64,000 nt of DNA, from contig OZ037766.1 of assembly GCA_964035545.1 (NCBI GenBank), forward strand, positions 16,500,222 through 16,564,221, read 5' to 3'. Origin of the DNA: Bugula neritina. Lineage: Eukaryota > Bryozoa > Gymnolaemata > Cheilostomatida > Bugulidae. The notes below the pieces were generated by a model. It saw nothing but the letters and a program-made list of their open reading frames with translations. It had not been told where the DNA came from and did no database searches. Below, piece by piece: positions 26,901 to 39,410 of the stretch (the first letter of the stretch is position 1; each line of letters starts with the position of its first letter). The position numbers and the translations under genes are program-made.

Positions 26901-29900
26901 AACTATATGTAAATTGTTTATACCACATGAGGTTTCATCTAAATTTAGAGCAACTATAGTGCTATTACTAGCAATATCTATGAATAATCACTTTGATATT
27001 ATAGACACACACAGCTGTAAAATTCTGATAACACACAATTTTAAATGATGACTAATATAGTTGTAAATAATATACGCAATAGCATAAAGAATAAAGACCA
27101 ACAAAAACCTATTTGGAATAAGTTCCACTGTGCTCATCGTTTGAATCTTTTAGCAGCGAAGTTTTGTTATCTACCCGATTCGAATTTTGAAAATCTCTTC
27201 AGTTCAGCACAAGAGTTTACCATGTTCATTCGAAAAAACACGATAATTAACTGAGGTTTAATATGTTGCTGAAAACATTAAATTCAAGTATAATATATGA
27301 TATAAGCTGACATAGTTTTTCCGTTCAAATGATAATTCGTCGGCTAGTTATGGAAGTTGTTTGATAAATAACATTTTTGCAAACAGCCCGTCCAGTTGGG
27401 CATCTACCACCGCCTCTGTTTTAGCAAAAGAGTTTAAGTTTGTGATTCACTATCAAGTTAAAAAATGTTTAAAATTCTTTTTATACATTACTATTGCTAA
27501 TGTCAACGTTTTTAGTCTAGCTTAGTTACTTTAGATTGAATTTGCTAAACTCCCCTATTTTCAAACTGTTTAAATAAATTATCCTGTAATAATGTAGAAC
27601 AATTTGACTGCCCAATGACTATATTTGAAATGTTGGTGCGACTTTCGTGTGATTCTCACGAGTGTGTGGCCGGGCCTGAACTTACAGCTGTACAGCTACA
27701 AGAGAATTTCAGATTGAAACTAGTGCGGCCAGCCTTAGGTTGTTAAGAGCAATATTTTTCTTGATTTTATCGGTGATCTACATTCAGTAGTCAATATAAT
27801 AGTCCTAAAAAATACACTTGAGCTGAGCTTTGAAGAGGAAAGCTGGTAATTATAAATATAATAAATAAGTTAGCACATCAAATAGAGTAACTGGACAACT
27901 TTTGAAGTTCCACATTTTTAGGCAGTTACGGACCAGCCATTTGCAATAATTAAAACAATGCATGCATGATTTATGGTCATGGGAAAGGATACTTTATGTA
28001 AATGGACTTGAATGGCTAGTGTATTTATAATATGCAAAATAACATGTGAGCGTTAGCCAGGCTGAAAGCATTACTATTCACTTATGAAACTATATGTAAT
28101 GTTATTTAATAATATAATATTTGTAATAACTTCAGACTAATTACTGGTTTAATGAGCCTCTAGCTTAAAGATTCTCAATATTGTTGTAATGACTCAAAGA
28201 GGATTACAGAGTTAAGTACTCACAGTCAAACTACAACTAAATATAGTCATGACATGGTGATGGTCCTTACAGGACTGTATAATTAACTCATTAGGACAGT
28301 CTTAAGTGAGATATGCCGACTCCTACAAATATACTATACATTTTATTGGGCCATAATTTCACCAGGTACTACATAGCTAGCAGATGTTTCATGGGTACTC
28401 TATATACAGTGCTTCGCTTGAAGGAAAAAACTGCTTGTTTGACTCATAGTTTAGTAAACATTGAGGCCAACACCAGATGATAAGACTTTATCTTGACAGT
28501 TTGTTAGGTTTTGAAGGCATATTTTCTGAGTCATATAAAATGCAATAAACAAACTTGTAAAATAATTAGCAATACCATATAACATGAGCTTAGTGTGTTT
28601 GTGATAAGCCTATGAATTGCGGTCTGTGGGCTGTGAAGATATCAGCAATATCAGTTTTATTCTGATTGTTTTAATACTAAAGAAGAATATAAATTATGAG
28701 AAAAAGTTACAAAACTGGTGTACAGTAATATGATGACTTACTTAGTGACACTTTTTACTTGTAATGTCCGTCACATTTAACTAAAGTGAAGAATAGCATA
28801 AGGTAGGTAATAGGTAACAAAACATTAAGGTTTTTATTTTATATTATATTAAATAAAAAGGAAAAGTCATATTAGTTACATGTGTGAGTTGTTTCAAATC
28901 TTCTAATTTTCAACAGTTCCATTTTCTACCATCTAGCATTTAATTAAATTTCTTATCAAAACGTTTTTACTTAGCAAAAAATTACCACATTGAGAATAGC
29001 AACACATGTACGCTAATGCTTTAGATAAGAAATATAAATAAACATTGCTAATTGATGGGAAGTAACAAGCAATTTAAGTGTAGGTTTTCTTATTCAAACA
29101 AATAAAAAGATATCTAAATTCACCCCATTTAAGGCAGCTGATAAGTTAATGGATTTGTAGGGTTGTCTTCTCACTAATGACTTCCCTAGCATAACTAGGA
29201 AGAAACGTTACCAGAAAAAAACATCTACAAAAATATCTACCAAAACTGATGCTCTGTGCGTAAAAGTTAGTGTTTACTCAATCATTGATTGTACTCAGAC
29301 TATATAATATATTCAACATATTCACACTGTAAGTGTCAGAGATAAAACATATCAACACCATTTTGATGACCGATCTGAGGTCAACAGTTTAGTGTCCACC
29401 TCCAAGGCCGTAAAATACCCAGGTCACAGCATACTATAACATTATATTGTAAAATAATATTATATATTTATGTATGTAATGACTGTTTGGTGCATACAAA
29501 ACTGTAAACAAAATTACAGGCATAAACATTTATGAATTATTATACTATATGAAACTCTCCGGTTATGTTTTATAATTAACTTCATATCACACATCAGAGG
29601 GAAAATGCTGCGGAATTGTTTGAAATTTTATAAGCAGGTTTGCATATTTCATGAACTTTTATTCTTCTTGCAAATGCACTTTCTTTAGTATTTGCATATC
29701 AATGCTGCCACAGTTTGTAAGTTTCTGCATGGGCCAATGTTTATTTCAAGGTCAAGAAAATGCTAATACTAAAAAACTGCGTCCTATAAGAAAGAAATTA
29801 TGCAGCGACACAAGACTACACTCCACAGTTTTAAGCTTTGCAGGACACCTGAGGATGATTAGAACGGCAGATGACTAGAAACTCAGGTGTGCTTAGAGTC

Positions 29901-32578
29901 TACACTCTGTTTATATTCCAACAGGCATTAGAATCTAGAGAACAGATTGACTTTGACATAATACAAACCCTTACAGCAAATAATGGCTTTATTATTCATG
30001 AGACAAACAGTAGTGATCAAGGTAATTAAATAGTGATAATTCATAAATGTAGAGGTTTAGTATTAACTGCAGCACCTGAAGAAATAAATAAATAATTATT
30101 GTCAGTTTGACATAGGAATTGTTAAGTATGTGCTAATGGAGCTATTGCAACATAATTGCTACAGTTGCTTGTCTTTTGTTGGACTGGAAAATGGATAAGT
30201 GCAGTAGAAATTAACTATACAATTAATGTATTCCCTGAATCTTCACAGATATGAAGATCAAAACAATTCTTTACACAAAATTCAGAATCTAAATATATAA
30301 AAATACATTCTTTATAAGCACTACAGTTTTGATCTCAAAGTCAATCCATTCCACACTGGGTCTAGAAAATATTTATTGTAAAAGATGGTGAACTGTAGAC
30401 ACACTGCTATTTAAATGATGCAGCAGAAGAGAAGTGCTAGACATGCAGTTGCTTGAAAAGCTATATCACTGAAATAACTTACTCAGCAGCTTCAATAGTT
30501 TTATCTTTGTTTAGTACAGCTAATTGCGAAAACAAACTTTCTTGTCTATATTAGGAATGAAATAAATTAGATAATTCCAGGATTCCAAATTAAATTTGTT
30601 TGTTATTAGAAGTCCTTCTGACAGTCAAACATCTGCTTAAATTTGATTAAGTTTTGGAACTGCTGGTGCTACTGCTCATTATTTAATTACTCAGCCATTG
30701 TGTTGCATCTGAGTTATGGTGGAGATTGCTAGGTGGAAATTAGACATTCATAATCTATGAAAAAATGTCATTTGTAAAGCCCAATGACATTTAAAAATTT
30801 AGGTCATATTATACAGTATTGAGAAAATAATAATACATTATAATTTAGTTGGGCAGTGTATCAATTTATCATTATGGCATGAGCTAAATCTTATGTTCTA
30901 TTGAATAATTTAAATAGCAGTGACTGCAAGTTTTGGCACTGCAAATGTCAGTTTTTTGGTGTCAAAACTTAGGCATTCTACCAAAAACAAATAGCCCTTT
31001 TCTGTGACATGTATTATACAAAAAATTGCCCCCCTAGCTTTCCCTTATCAACATTTCAATTGATCAATTTGTAATTATATTTTACTTACACTGCTAAATT
31101 CCACACTTGCTTTAGTCGCATGATAAAAGAAATAACTCTTATAGGCATCTAACATGCTTTATTACTGATTATATTGGACAAAGGTATAAAAATTACAAAA
31201 AAGTTTTTATACCACCAAAACTGCACGATTTTGAATACTTATGTGCAATCATAAGTTGAGAGTAATTCACACTCTTTTGACAGTCTAAATAACTAATTTC
31301 AAAAACTAGTAAAATATTAAGCACTGAAAGATTTGGTAAAAAACTGAGTTACAACATTATGCACTTCATTAAAATCTAGACTGGTTCAAAATATCGGATA
31401 ATGTAACTGATATATGATCATATTGCGTAACTATATCTTTATTTTATTGTTTATCAGAACACTAAATGGGAAAAGTTACAGCAAATGCTGGAAAAATTTT
31501 AACACCAGTGAATAAGGGAAAGATCCATTTACACCCATTTCCATGATGTATAACAACAGAAAATCCCATTTATGTAGGAAATTTGTGAAATCTCATGTTT
31601 CATACCATGAAGGTCAATCACAGGCCTTAAATGTTTGATATTATCAATAGCAGTAAGTTATCAACACGTGTCATGACTTTAAATTGGACATAACTGAGCA
31701 TGCCAATAAGAGTTTTGTAAATTATTTAAAATATAAATAAAAGATATCACATAACAAAAAATAGGTCTGTCATTAGAGGTTAAAAGTTTATGTTAGGAGT
31801 TGATACAATAATATATGAGATAATATGATCAAAATTTCTTGGCCATTTGTAATGGTTGCAACATGTTCTATGTGACACCCAAAGAGATAACTGCGAAAAG
31901 AAGAAAATCCTGTTATAAGAGGATGAAACTATGACTGGTCAAACTGCAACAAATGTACCACAAAAACAGAATTTAGCAAATGAAAGCAGAAAGCACTAAA
32001 ATGTGATCTATTGTTTCAAATTATATAATATAGATAAGAGATGGCAGGTCTTAATGTGACCAAATATATTGACAGACTTGCACACACCAATTGTTAAAAA
32101 GGGTAAAAGTTATAAATCCAGATAATTGATTGATTGGAATAAAATTAAACAGTCGATATGATTGAAATGTGAGTGTAGCACTTGCTAAGTTGTGACACTT
32201 GGCTACTGGGGAATTTGGTGACACTTTGGAAGTGACATCCTAGAGTAATTTTGGCACTTGCTCCCACTATTATGAAACTGCACCTCACATGATTTGCATG
32301 ACTAGACGAGTCACTAATATATTCCTGCTGATTGAGATAAATATGGCTCTTTGGTGGTATGCGAAAAATTGCATAATCTTACAAAACAGTTCTGTCTGAG
32401 AGTTTTAGCAATTGGACTTCTGACATTTCCTTTCTACTGAGAGGCATACTGAACAATGCAAGACTATCTGAAGTGGAGAACATAGAACACAGCACATGGT
32501 AATGGCCAGAAAATTAGAGTGAATGTGCAGAAGTATGGCTTATTGCTACTGGTAACCACTCCTGGTAGCCACTGCTGG
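20975..32578. other. Gene-poor AT-rich DNA with simple repeats
   Basis: No gene can be supported. The stretch holds the GT/GACGTG microsatellite near 26 kb. A short open frame at 27045-27254 (+) contains HCAHRLNLLAAK, reminiscent of hAT-type transposase debris. The frame at 22027-22305 (+) follows an acceptor-like ATTTTTTCAG but matches nothing I know. The left part may include the 3' UTR of PSTK. Confidence 0.45.
25950..26103 (+). repeat. GT microsatellite with interspersed GACGTG units
   Basis: The tract is a compound repeat of (GT)n broken by regular GACGTGTGTGT units and ending in a purer (GT)n run with a TCTGTG interruption. The open frames through it on both strands are products of the repeat. 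Confidence 0.9.
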
Positions 32579-35500
32579 TTAACAGAGATCCAAATGCTGG
32601 CGAAATATTCGCTGCACAAATTCATAAAGAGGAGAACGAGAATCCTGTCCAGAGTGAGGGGTTGGGGTTTGGGTTGAGAGTGCATCACTCAGCTCATTAG
32701 CTTGAGATTTGAGATGAGCTAGTACCAACTTTCTACACTTGTTAGCTCTGAACGCTGCAGTCTTCACATCTGTAATATTAACATACTATATTACTAGAAC
32801 ATACTCAATCAGCAGGGTGATGTGACACAACACATATTAATCACAAAGGTGAAAACAATCTTCTGGAAGACAGCACATCACAGAATCACCATCCCTTCAA
32901 CTTTGTTCACTGAACATAAAAACAATTTTCAAAGGCAAAGGCACATTCCATATTAATTTTAAAAAATTTCGTTTATCTCACACACAGTAAGCTTACAGCC
33001 AAACTTCAAAGGCCTTGAACACTAAAAATAACAAGTCTTGAAAGATATATAAAGTCTACTAGTAAAGCGCCAGAGCCTCTGGAGGATCAAATAGTCTATC
33101 TTAAACATCAAGTCAGTTTCAATTAAACCAAATATAGACAGGTTGGGGTTCTCAAGGCGAATAATCATCACCATGCACACAGACAGTAAAACACAGACAA
33201 CTTCACAGCTCCCAACTCGCCAACATGAGACAACAGTGGCACAGTTACCTAGTGAAGTTGTTGCTAAATAGTAAGTAGCTCTTTCAAAGGCTTCATGTTG
33301 GGTGGCAGGGTGTATTTGCTTACAAAACAAGACATAAAATAAAAGTTCACACTGTTTATAAGATTGGCAACATTTGCACCAAGATTATCTCTGGTGTAAT
33401 GGGAGAGATTTTCATATTCAAAAACAAGTAATTATGCAAGCCTATAAAATTGTGTGATGAGATAAACTAATTAAAGTAAAGGCACCACCTCATACTTTAT
33501 AGCCATTACTCTTCAACAGCCAATACTATAAAAACCTATAAAACAAGTTCATTATCTTGATGACATAATGTCTAATGTGTAGAAGAAAAGAATATATGAA
33601 ATTCCATCATAACAGTTATTATAAGTACCAGGTGCTGAAAAGAACACAAAATCTTTTGAAATAAAAATCGTCTGACAGGATTTAGGGCTAAGGAAGCATG
33701 AAGCCAAGTACCACCTTTAACAGTGCAATTTGTCAATTGATTTAGACGACATAAAACATCAAACACTCTTAAGCAATATTGCTAGGTGCATTGACTGTAA
33801 AAATAGGAAGTATTTATATAAATCTATGCTTAAAGGATGTATACATCACACCCTAAAGGAACTGATTACTCTTATTGATAAACTAGTCTATGCTGAAAAC
33901 ACATTTGGGTTATCTCTTAGGGAGTAGGATTAGAGTTAAGTAAAATGTGATAGTCAAATTGGAGCAAAGTTACTTTCTACTATGAAGATTATACAATGTA
34001 GATAGAAGTTAAAGAAGTTTTATTTCCTGGGTAAAATGAAAAGCTAAAATAATCCTACCAAAAATATTGGCAGTTTCGTTACTAAAAATGCTTGATTTGT
34101 ATAATATGTAAGTCATATGCAATGCTCTGGTATAATAATTTACTGGTACTATTTGTTAGTAAATACTCAGATGTGTGAAAGCATGACACCGTTTACACGT
34201 GTGACATGATGTAGCATACGGACCTCTTTCCCTCTCACATGACTGTCACATGGCTGAATGACATTGACTCACAGTCACATGGGCAAACTACACTAAAGCA
34301 TTAGAACCAATTACAGCCACAGCAGAAAAAGAAATAAGGAAGAAATGGAATAATATATTATAATTATGTTAATTTGAAAGATTGAAAATAGTGTCATTTT
34401 TATTTTAACATAAATTAGTTAAAGCTGTCTACGGCAACAATGCTGGAAAGAAATGTGTGCAAGAAAAAATGCAGGTATTGTTTGTAAATTCTCCATGCAT
34501 GTGAGAATGGTAAGAGCTTTTCAAGTGGCCAAATGACTTGTTTTCTATTGTGGCAAAAGAACAATTATGACCAAATGCCCTTCCTAACATCAGCAATGGC
34601 TTTACTGATGTTTGTCAGAAGTGATACTTGAATTCAGACAGCTCATATTGCCTAGTAGTAAAGTGAAGTAATTTCTCATCCCTAGATCAACCATCATAAC
34701 CAACGACTACATTTGACAACAAACTACTAGACATATTTTAATATAAAGCTTTCACATTTTACAAACTATTAAATTATATTAAATAAATCCAAAATGAACG
34801 TAAGATGAAGGTTTTGAATTTCCAGTAAACATAGAAGCAAATAATCATGCCAACATGGCTGTAGATATAATGATTAAAAACATTCAGGATTAATAACTAG
34901 TAAAAGTTTCAAAATTCCAGCTACCAGAGATGAAATATAAATAATCAATGCTTTCTGCAGACATGATTGATGGTATAATATTTAACTATTTCCTAAACAC
35001 CTACTTTATCTCTATAATAAACTGAAAACAACTTGATTCCAGTAAAACAATTTGGAGAGAGAAGATAAATGCAAGTAAATTCAACAGAATATATAATCTG
35101 TTCAGATCAGTCATAACCACAACCTAACATCACCCAAGTGTAAACATTATTTATCTGTGTATTAGGAAGTGTAGGAGACAGCACATACCACTTGGAGCTG
35201 AGGAGTTGATGTACAGTTTAACAAGTTGGCGACATATTAAATCGGCTTGGTGGGAAACATCCTCTGCAGAAATCTGCATACTCTTCTCTTTTTCTAAAGA
35301 GTCGGTCACATGACTTGGTGCTTCCACAGGTTTAGTCAAACACATCTTAGTAAAGCTGTGACATGCAAAACAAGTAGTTACCATGGTAGTTATCTTACCG
35401 AGTTGACTGAAAAGAGGGCATTACTCCAAATTGGAAAAAGTGATAAAAATTCGGTGTAATCAAGAATTAATTCTAAAATCTCTGTTAACAAATAGCCAGT

Positions 35501-38500
35501 TAGCTACTAATTCATTGAGTAACTTCAACGTAATATGAAGGAATGATGGTGAGCCTGCCGAAAATAAATTCTCTTTAAATTGTTAGATTGTCAGCTTTTA
35601 GTATTTTCTGTAGAAAGAAACATTACTATGTAACCATTTCTTAAGGCCTCATTCACACTTGCCGTACCGTACGCCGTAACAGCAAATACCAGGCATTTTT
35701 ACAAATGTCTAGGCTTCCTGTACGGCGTTGCGTTAAGTCAGGATCAAGCATTGCTTGATTCAAACAAGTTGCGGCGGGCTCCTATTAGACAGAAAAACTT
35801 TTACGACAACTCATTGGATATAATTGTCCAATGAAGTGTCATAGATCGTATCTAATAGCGGACTTTGAAAACTTCAGCCCGGACACATTAAAAATGGCTG
35901 ATATTTTACGTTACGAGTGTGAATGAGGGGCTAGTGTTACATAATTCATTACTCATTGAGGTAATTTTTTTACCTGATTGTGTTTAGGAAATTGCTAAAA
36001 GATAAAATAAATAAAATCCTTGTGTTTTGAAAATGTGAAGTGCTGAAGGAATGTACAGCAGAAGAACGAAAATTTGTGTTTTCTTTGCACCAGCTATTGT
36101 AAGGATTAGCTTTTGTAAAGTTTATATTTCAATTCTCTAATTGATCTACTACACCTGGACCCCAGCAACTCTCAGAGTTAGAATAGTGAAATAAAAAAGT
36201 GTAGATTATGCACCAACTGCATTCCTTAAAGTAAACATTGAATAAAGAATATTAGCTATTGGTGTCTAGAAAGAAGAATGATAAACAGACTATTACTAGA
36301 TTATTTGGTTTACACAAGGTGATTGTGAATCAACAGTAAAACATCTGCTAGCCAACCACTGCTATTATACTATTACATTAGGATTTACTCTCTCATGTAT
36401 CTTACCCTTAGCTTCATAATAAAGATAGCAATACAGTGCAATTCACACTGCAATTTACGTTATTCTATTTGCTAACAAGCTGACAAAACTACAGAGAGCT
36501 CACTATTTCATTTCAAAAAGTGTATAAAATTTCATAGCATAAGAAATTCTTACTAAAATTTAGTTTTCCATTCGACAAAATTCAATTGAAAAACTGCAGG
36601 CTAAAACTTAAAACTGTTCAGCAGAGGCTGTCATGACGGGGATCAGAAAAGTCTATTTTTATAAGTTGAGTATGCTTAATATTTTCCCTATAGTTGAATG
36701 TATAAAAGATTGATCATTGTTAGTCATTTAATTTTTAATATATAAATTTCTTTCTATGTGAAATACTGAAAGCTTACAATCTTCCATTTAATTTTATGCT
36801 AAATCACAAATTTCTGAAAGGACTCATATGACTTTTAACTTATAGCACTATTTTTACAAGCCTAACAACATGATTGCAATAAAACCAGCAGATTTCAACA
36901 CACGTATATGGTATACCTAATTAGATCAGTAACAGAAGATGCTCCACTGTCGATATTGTAGATCTCCCACGAGTGAGCTGTAGGATCAGGTACTTCTAAC
37001 CTCTGACTTATCTTGCAAATTGTGTTTTCATCTATTCTCTTGTCAATGGATCTGTCCTTGTTCCTGCTCATACAGACTGCCAACGGTTTGTTTACATATA
37101 CCTCACCAAACCCTAGGTTATCTATAAAATAAGATGGGTTGTAGAGCACTCAAGTGAATTTCTTAATTTATGAGATTAATTCTATAAAAAAATCTAATAA
37201 CAAAATATACTAAAGTCGGTAAAAAATTTGTTTCACCATTAGAAGCCAAGTACAAGTGACTGAATTTAAAGAAAGCACATGTGTTTTTCAAACTGCTGTG
37301 TGAATATGACAAATTGTAAAGCAGCAACAACAAAAACGAAAAGTTTCCGATGCTTTTCTTTTAAATTGCATAAAAAATTTCTAAACTTTGGAATAAAATT
37401 GTTTATATTTAAGTAACATTATTAGTACATTGCTATCTCTGTACTGTATCATTCATCATCATATTTTACAAACACTTTCTAGCTAGTTGGTAGTAGGGAT
37501 ATCTCATGCTGCGATAATACATGATGTCATCAATAATGATGCACACATCATCACTACTGGTGAGATCAGCTGTTTGTGATGTGATGAGTTGACAAGCATC
37601 TGATGTATTCAATATCTCTGGCATGACCAAGGCAGCACCATGTTTGATGTAGAGCACGACAGCCTCGACTAGTCTGACTATAGCATGTCTAAACAATTTG
37701 TAAGATGTCAAGACAGCGCCTTCCTACAACAAGTTCGTAAAAGTTAAATAAGAAACCGAGAATGGTACGATGATATTGAGAATGGAGTTTATATTTTGTA
37801 CCTAATTGACAAAGTAGCAGATATTTAGGTATAAAGAGACTCTGTGTAAGATAACCTACTGAACTCATAGAAAATTCCATCATTCAGGTCAATATTTATC
37901 ATAACAAATTATTCAGCTCTAAACTCTACATTAGGTAGTGGGCATGGAGATTTGCACAATAAAAACAGTACAATATTTCCTATTCAAAAAGCTATTGGTC
38001 AATTAAATATATATCAAATATTTGATTAAATCATACCTCGAGTAAACTTGACCTTTCAGTTCCAAAAGATTGTGATAGCAATTGTAGTTCATCAAAGCAG
38101 ACGTGTACATCTAAAAACACAGTTAAATAAAAGGAAATATATAAATGATACAAGATGGATGCTGCATCTGCTTTAACTAAGATTTAGTAGTCAGCCATAC
38201 ATCACCCAAAACTTATACTCAATGTTATTAAAAGGGAAAGAAAGAATGCTATATGGTTAACAAGCTTAGACCTTTACATGACTTCGGGAAACTTCTAAAA
38301 TAAACATATTTTGACTCAACTTTACCAGCTTACATGAACATACATCAATGCAATCAGCATCCCGAGTTAGCTGTTGGTATTGAAAAAATAAAGATTATAT
38401 GCAACATGTGCCATTGCAGTTTTATAACTTACATTTGATTGAAGTCCTTGTGCCGGAACAATTTGCTAAGGTTTGAGCTAATGTTGTTTTTCCGGAGCCA

Positions 38501-38535
38501 GGAACACCAATTGTGCATATGAGAGAGACAGACAT
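32579..38535 (-). CDS. PSTK: O-phosphoseryl-tRNA(Sec) kinase PSTK, 6 exons, complete
   Basis: PSTK phosphorylates seryl-tRNA(Sec), the step before SepSecS converts it to selenocysteinyl-tRNA. Exons are 38535-38433, 38110-38037, 37723-37474, 37121-36917, 35355-35189 and 32769-32579; all introns are GT...AG and the 990 nt stay in frame, giving 329 aa (human about 348). The start is fixed by an in-frame TAG two codons upstream. Residues 10-17 are the Walker A loop GVPGSGKT; FDE at 40-42 fits the early acidic position of the family. DD at 124-125 with YYRSMRYPYYQLARK after it is the strongest family match, and the join into exon 4 recreates LARKYNLGF. The QRLEVPDP block and a C-terminal HQADLICRQLV stretch also match. 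No key residue appears lost. The donor of exon 3 (GTTTGT) is weaker than the others. Confidence 0.93.
32770..35188 (-). other. PSTK intron 5 (2.4 kb) containing a SINE
   Basis: No exon is needed here because exons 5 and 6 join in frame across it. It contains SINE copy 2 at about 34550-34700. Open frames at 33022-33330 and 33572-33766 (-) have no domain features. Confidence 0.7.
34550..34700 (-). repeat. tRNA-derived SINE, copy 2
   Basis: On the minus strand the core gctgatgttaggaagggcat at 34593-34574 lies in a 40-nt block (34599-34561) that is 35/40 identical to SINE copy 1. Upstream of it on that strand are degenerate B-box-like (ttcaagtatcac) and A-box-like (atctagggatgaga) stretches. The copy is older or less complete than its name-giver at 1665, and its borders are approximate. 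Confidence 0.55.
35356..36916 (-). other. PSTK intron 4 (1.6 kb) containing a MITE-like element
   Basis: Exons 4 and 5 join in frame, so no exon is missing. Apart from the inverted-terminal element at 35645-35931 I see only AT-rich sequence. Confidence 0.7.
35645..35931. mobile_element. MITE-like element with CCTCATTCACAC terminal inverted repeats
   Basis: The left end reads ggcctcattcacacttgccg and the right end, inverted, reads gcccctcattcacactcgta, so the termini are imperfect inverted repeats of about 20 bp. The interior (about 290 bp) has no open frame, is richer in CpG than its surroundings and has repeated GCCGTA/TACGGCG subterminal words. That is the structure of a non-autonomous DNA transposon. 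A target duplication is not clear (TAA versus TAG flanks), so the superfamily is left open. Confidence 0.6.
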
Positions 38536-39069
38536 TAACTATTTCCGAAAATTCAACCATTACCTACAAGTGTGATGACATAGCGCATGAAACATGAAAA
38601 ACAAATGATGCCTCAAATGCATAAATAATATTATTATATAGTATATAGTATAGTATAAATACTAAAACGATTTAGATGATAATAAAATTATCATAAATTA
38701 AAATACACAATCATTTTACGATTATTAATTAAAATTAAAATAACTTAAACTATGCCACGACTGTGAAGATGGATAGTTAGAACTTAGATATAGGGATCAC
38801 TGATTTAAGTGATTATCATTATGATTATATTTCCAATTGATATTATTAGTTATTAAATTTAACTAGTATCAGTATCAGTATGAGTATCAGTATGATTGTA
38901 TGGGTATGATGTGTGGTCATACTTATAGTGATAGTCAAACTCAATCACAATGACAATTTCATACTGATACGACAGTCATACTCACAGCACTTGATCACTG
39001 ATCAGCATTAGTATGACTATGAGTATGAGTATCACCATTATATTTATTATCATTATGACTATGAGAGTA
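38536..39069. other. Intergenic: PSTK 5' side and TATGAG/TATCAG simple repeat
   Basis: The part next to PSTK should hold its 5' UTR and promoter, but I see no clear core promoter motif. From about 38865 to 39069 the DNA is a degenerate repeat of AGTATGAG, AGTATCAG and ATTATGACTA units, into which the LTR element inserted. Confidence 0.55.
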
Positions 39070-39073
39070 ATAG

Positions 39074-39379
39074 TGTGGTGGTTCGTGGAACTACCAGCAG
39101 CACAACATGTAGGGTCGCGTAATTGACCCGGAACAATGGATAGCCAATTAGCGTAGTTGATAGTTAGCAGCAATTGTAGTTTCCCGCTGCTAACTCAGTC
39201 GAAGCTAGAGTGTGAAATAGATTAGATGTGTAACTTGTTGGAAATAATGTATCGTGTTTTTGTAATGTATAGTTGTGTATAAAATATACTCGTTCACTCG
39301 ACTTAGCCTGGTGTAGTTCTATACTAGATAAATAGACTCTCTGGATAGCATATCAACCCTAAATCTGAAAACTATAACA
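39074..39379 (+). repeat. 5' LTR of the Ty3/gypsy element
   Basis: This 306-bp repeat starts TGTGG and ends ATAACA, identical as read to 46269-46574. It carries a TATAAAA box at 39278-39284, a CCAAT at 39154-39158 and a 9-bp inverted repeat (GTTAGCAGC at 39163-39171, GCTGCTAAC at 39186-39194). The TATA box suggests transcription starts in the last 70 bp of the LTR. Confidence 0.95.
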
Positions 39380-39380
39380 G

Positions 39381-39398
39381 TGGTGGCAGCAGTGGGAT
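39381..39398 (+). other. Primer binding site, tRNA-Leu
   Basis: One nucleotide after the LTR, tggtggcagcagtgggat is complementary to a tRNA 3' end ending in CCA. With one mismatch it fits the acceptor and T-stem end of metazoan tRNA-Leu (AAG/TAG type) as I remember it. It primes minus-strand cDNA. Confidence 0.8.
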
Positions 39399-39410
39399 AG
39401 TGCATCCAAG

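Noticed and set aside
33022-33330. Extra PSTK exon or nested gene
   Set aside because: Exons 5 and 6 of PSTK already join in frame around it, and the frame has no family resemblance.
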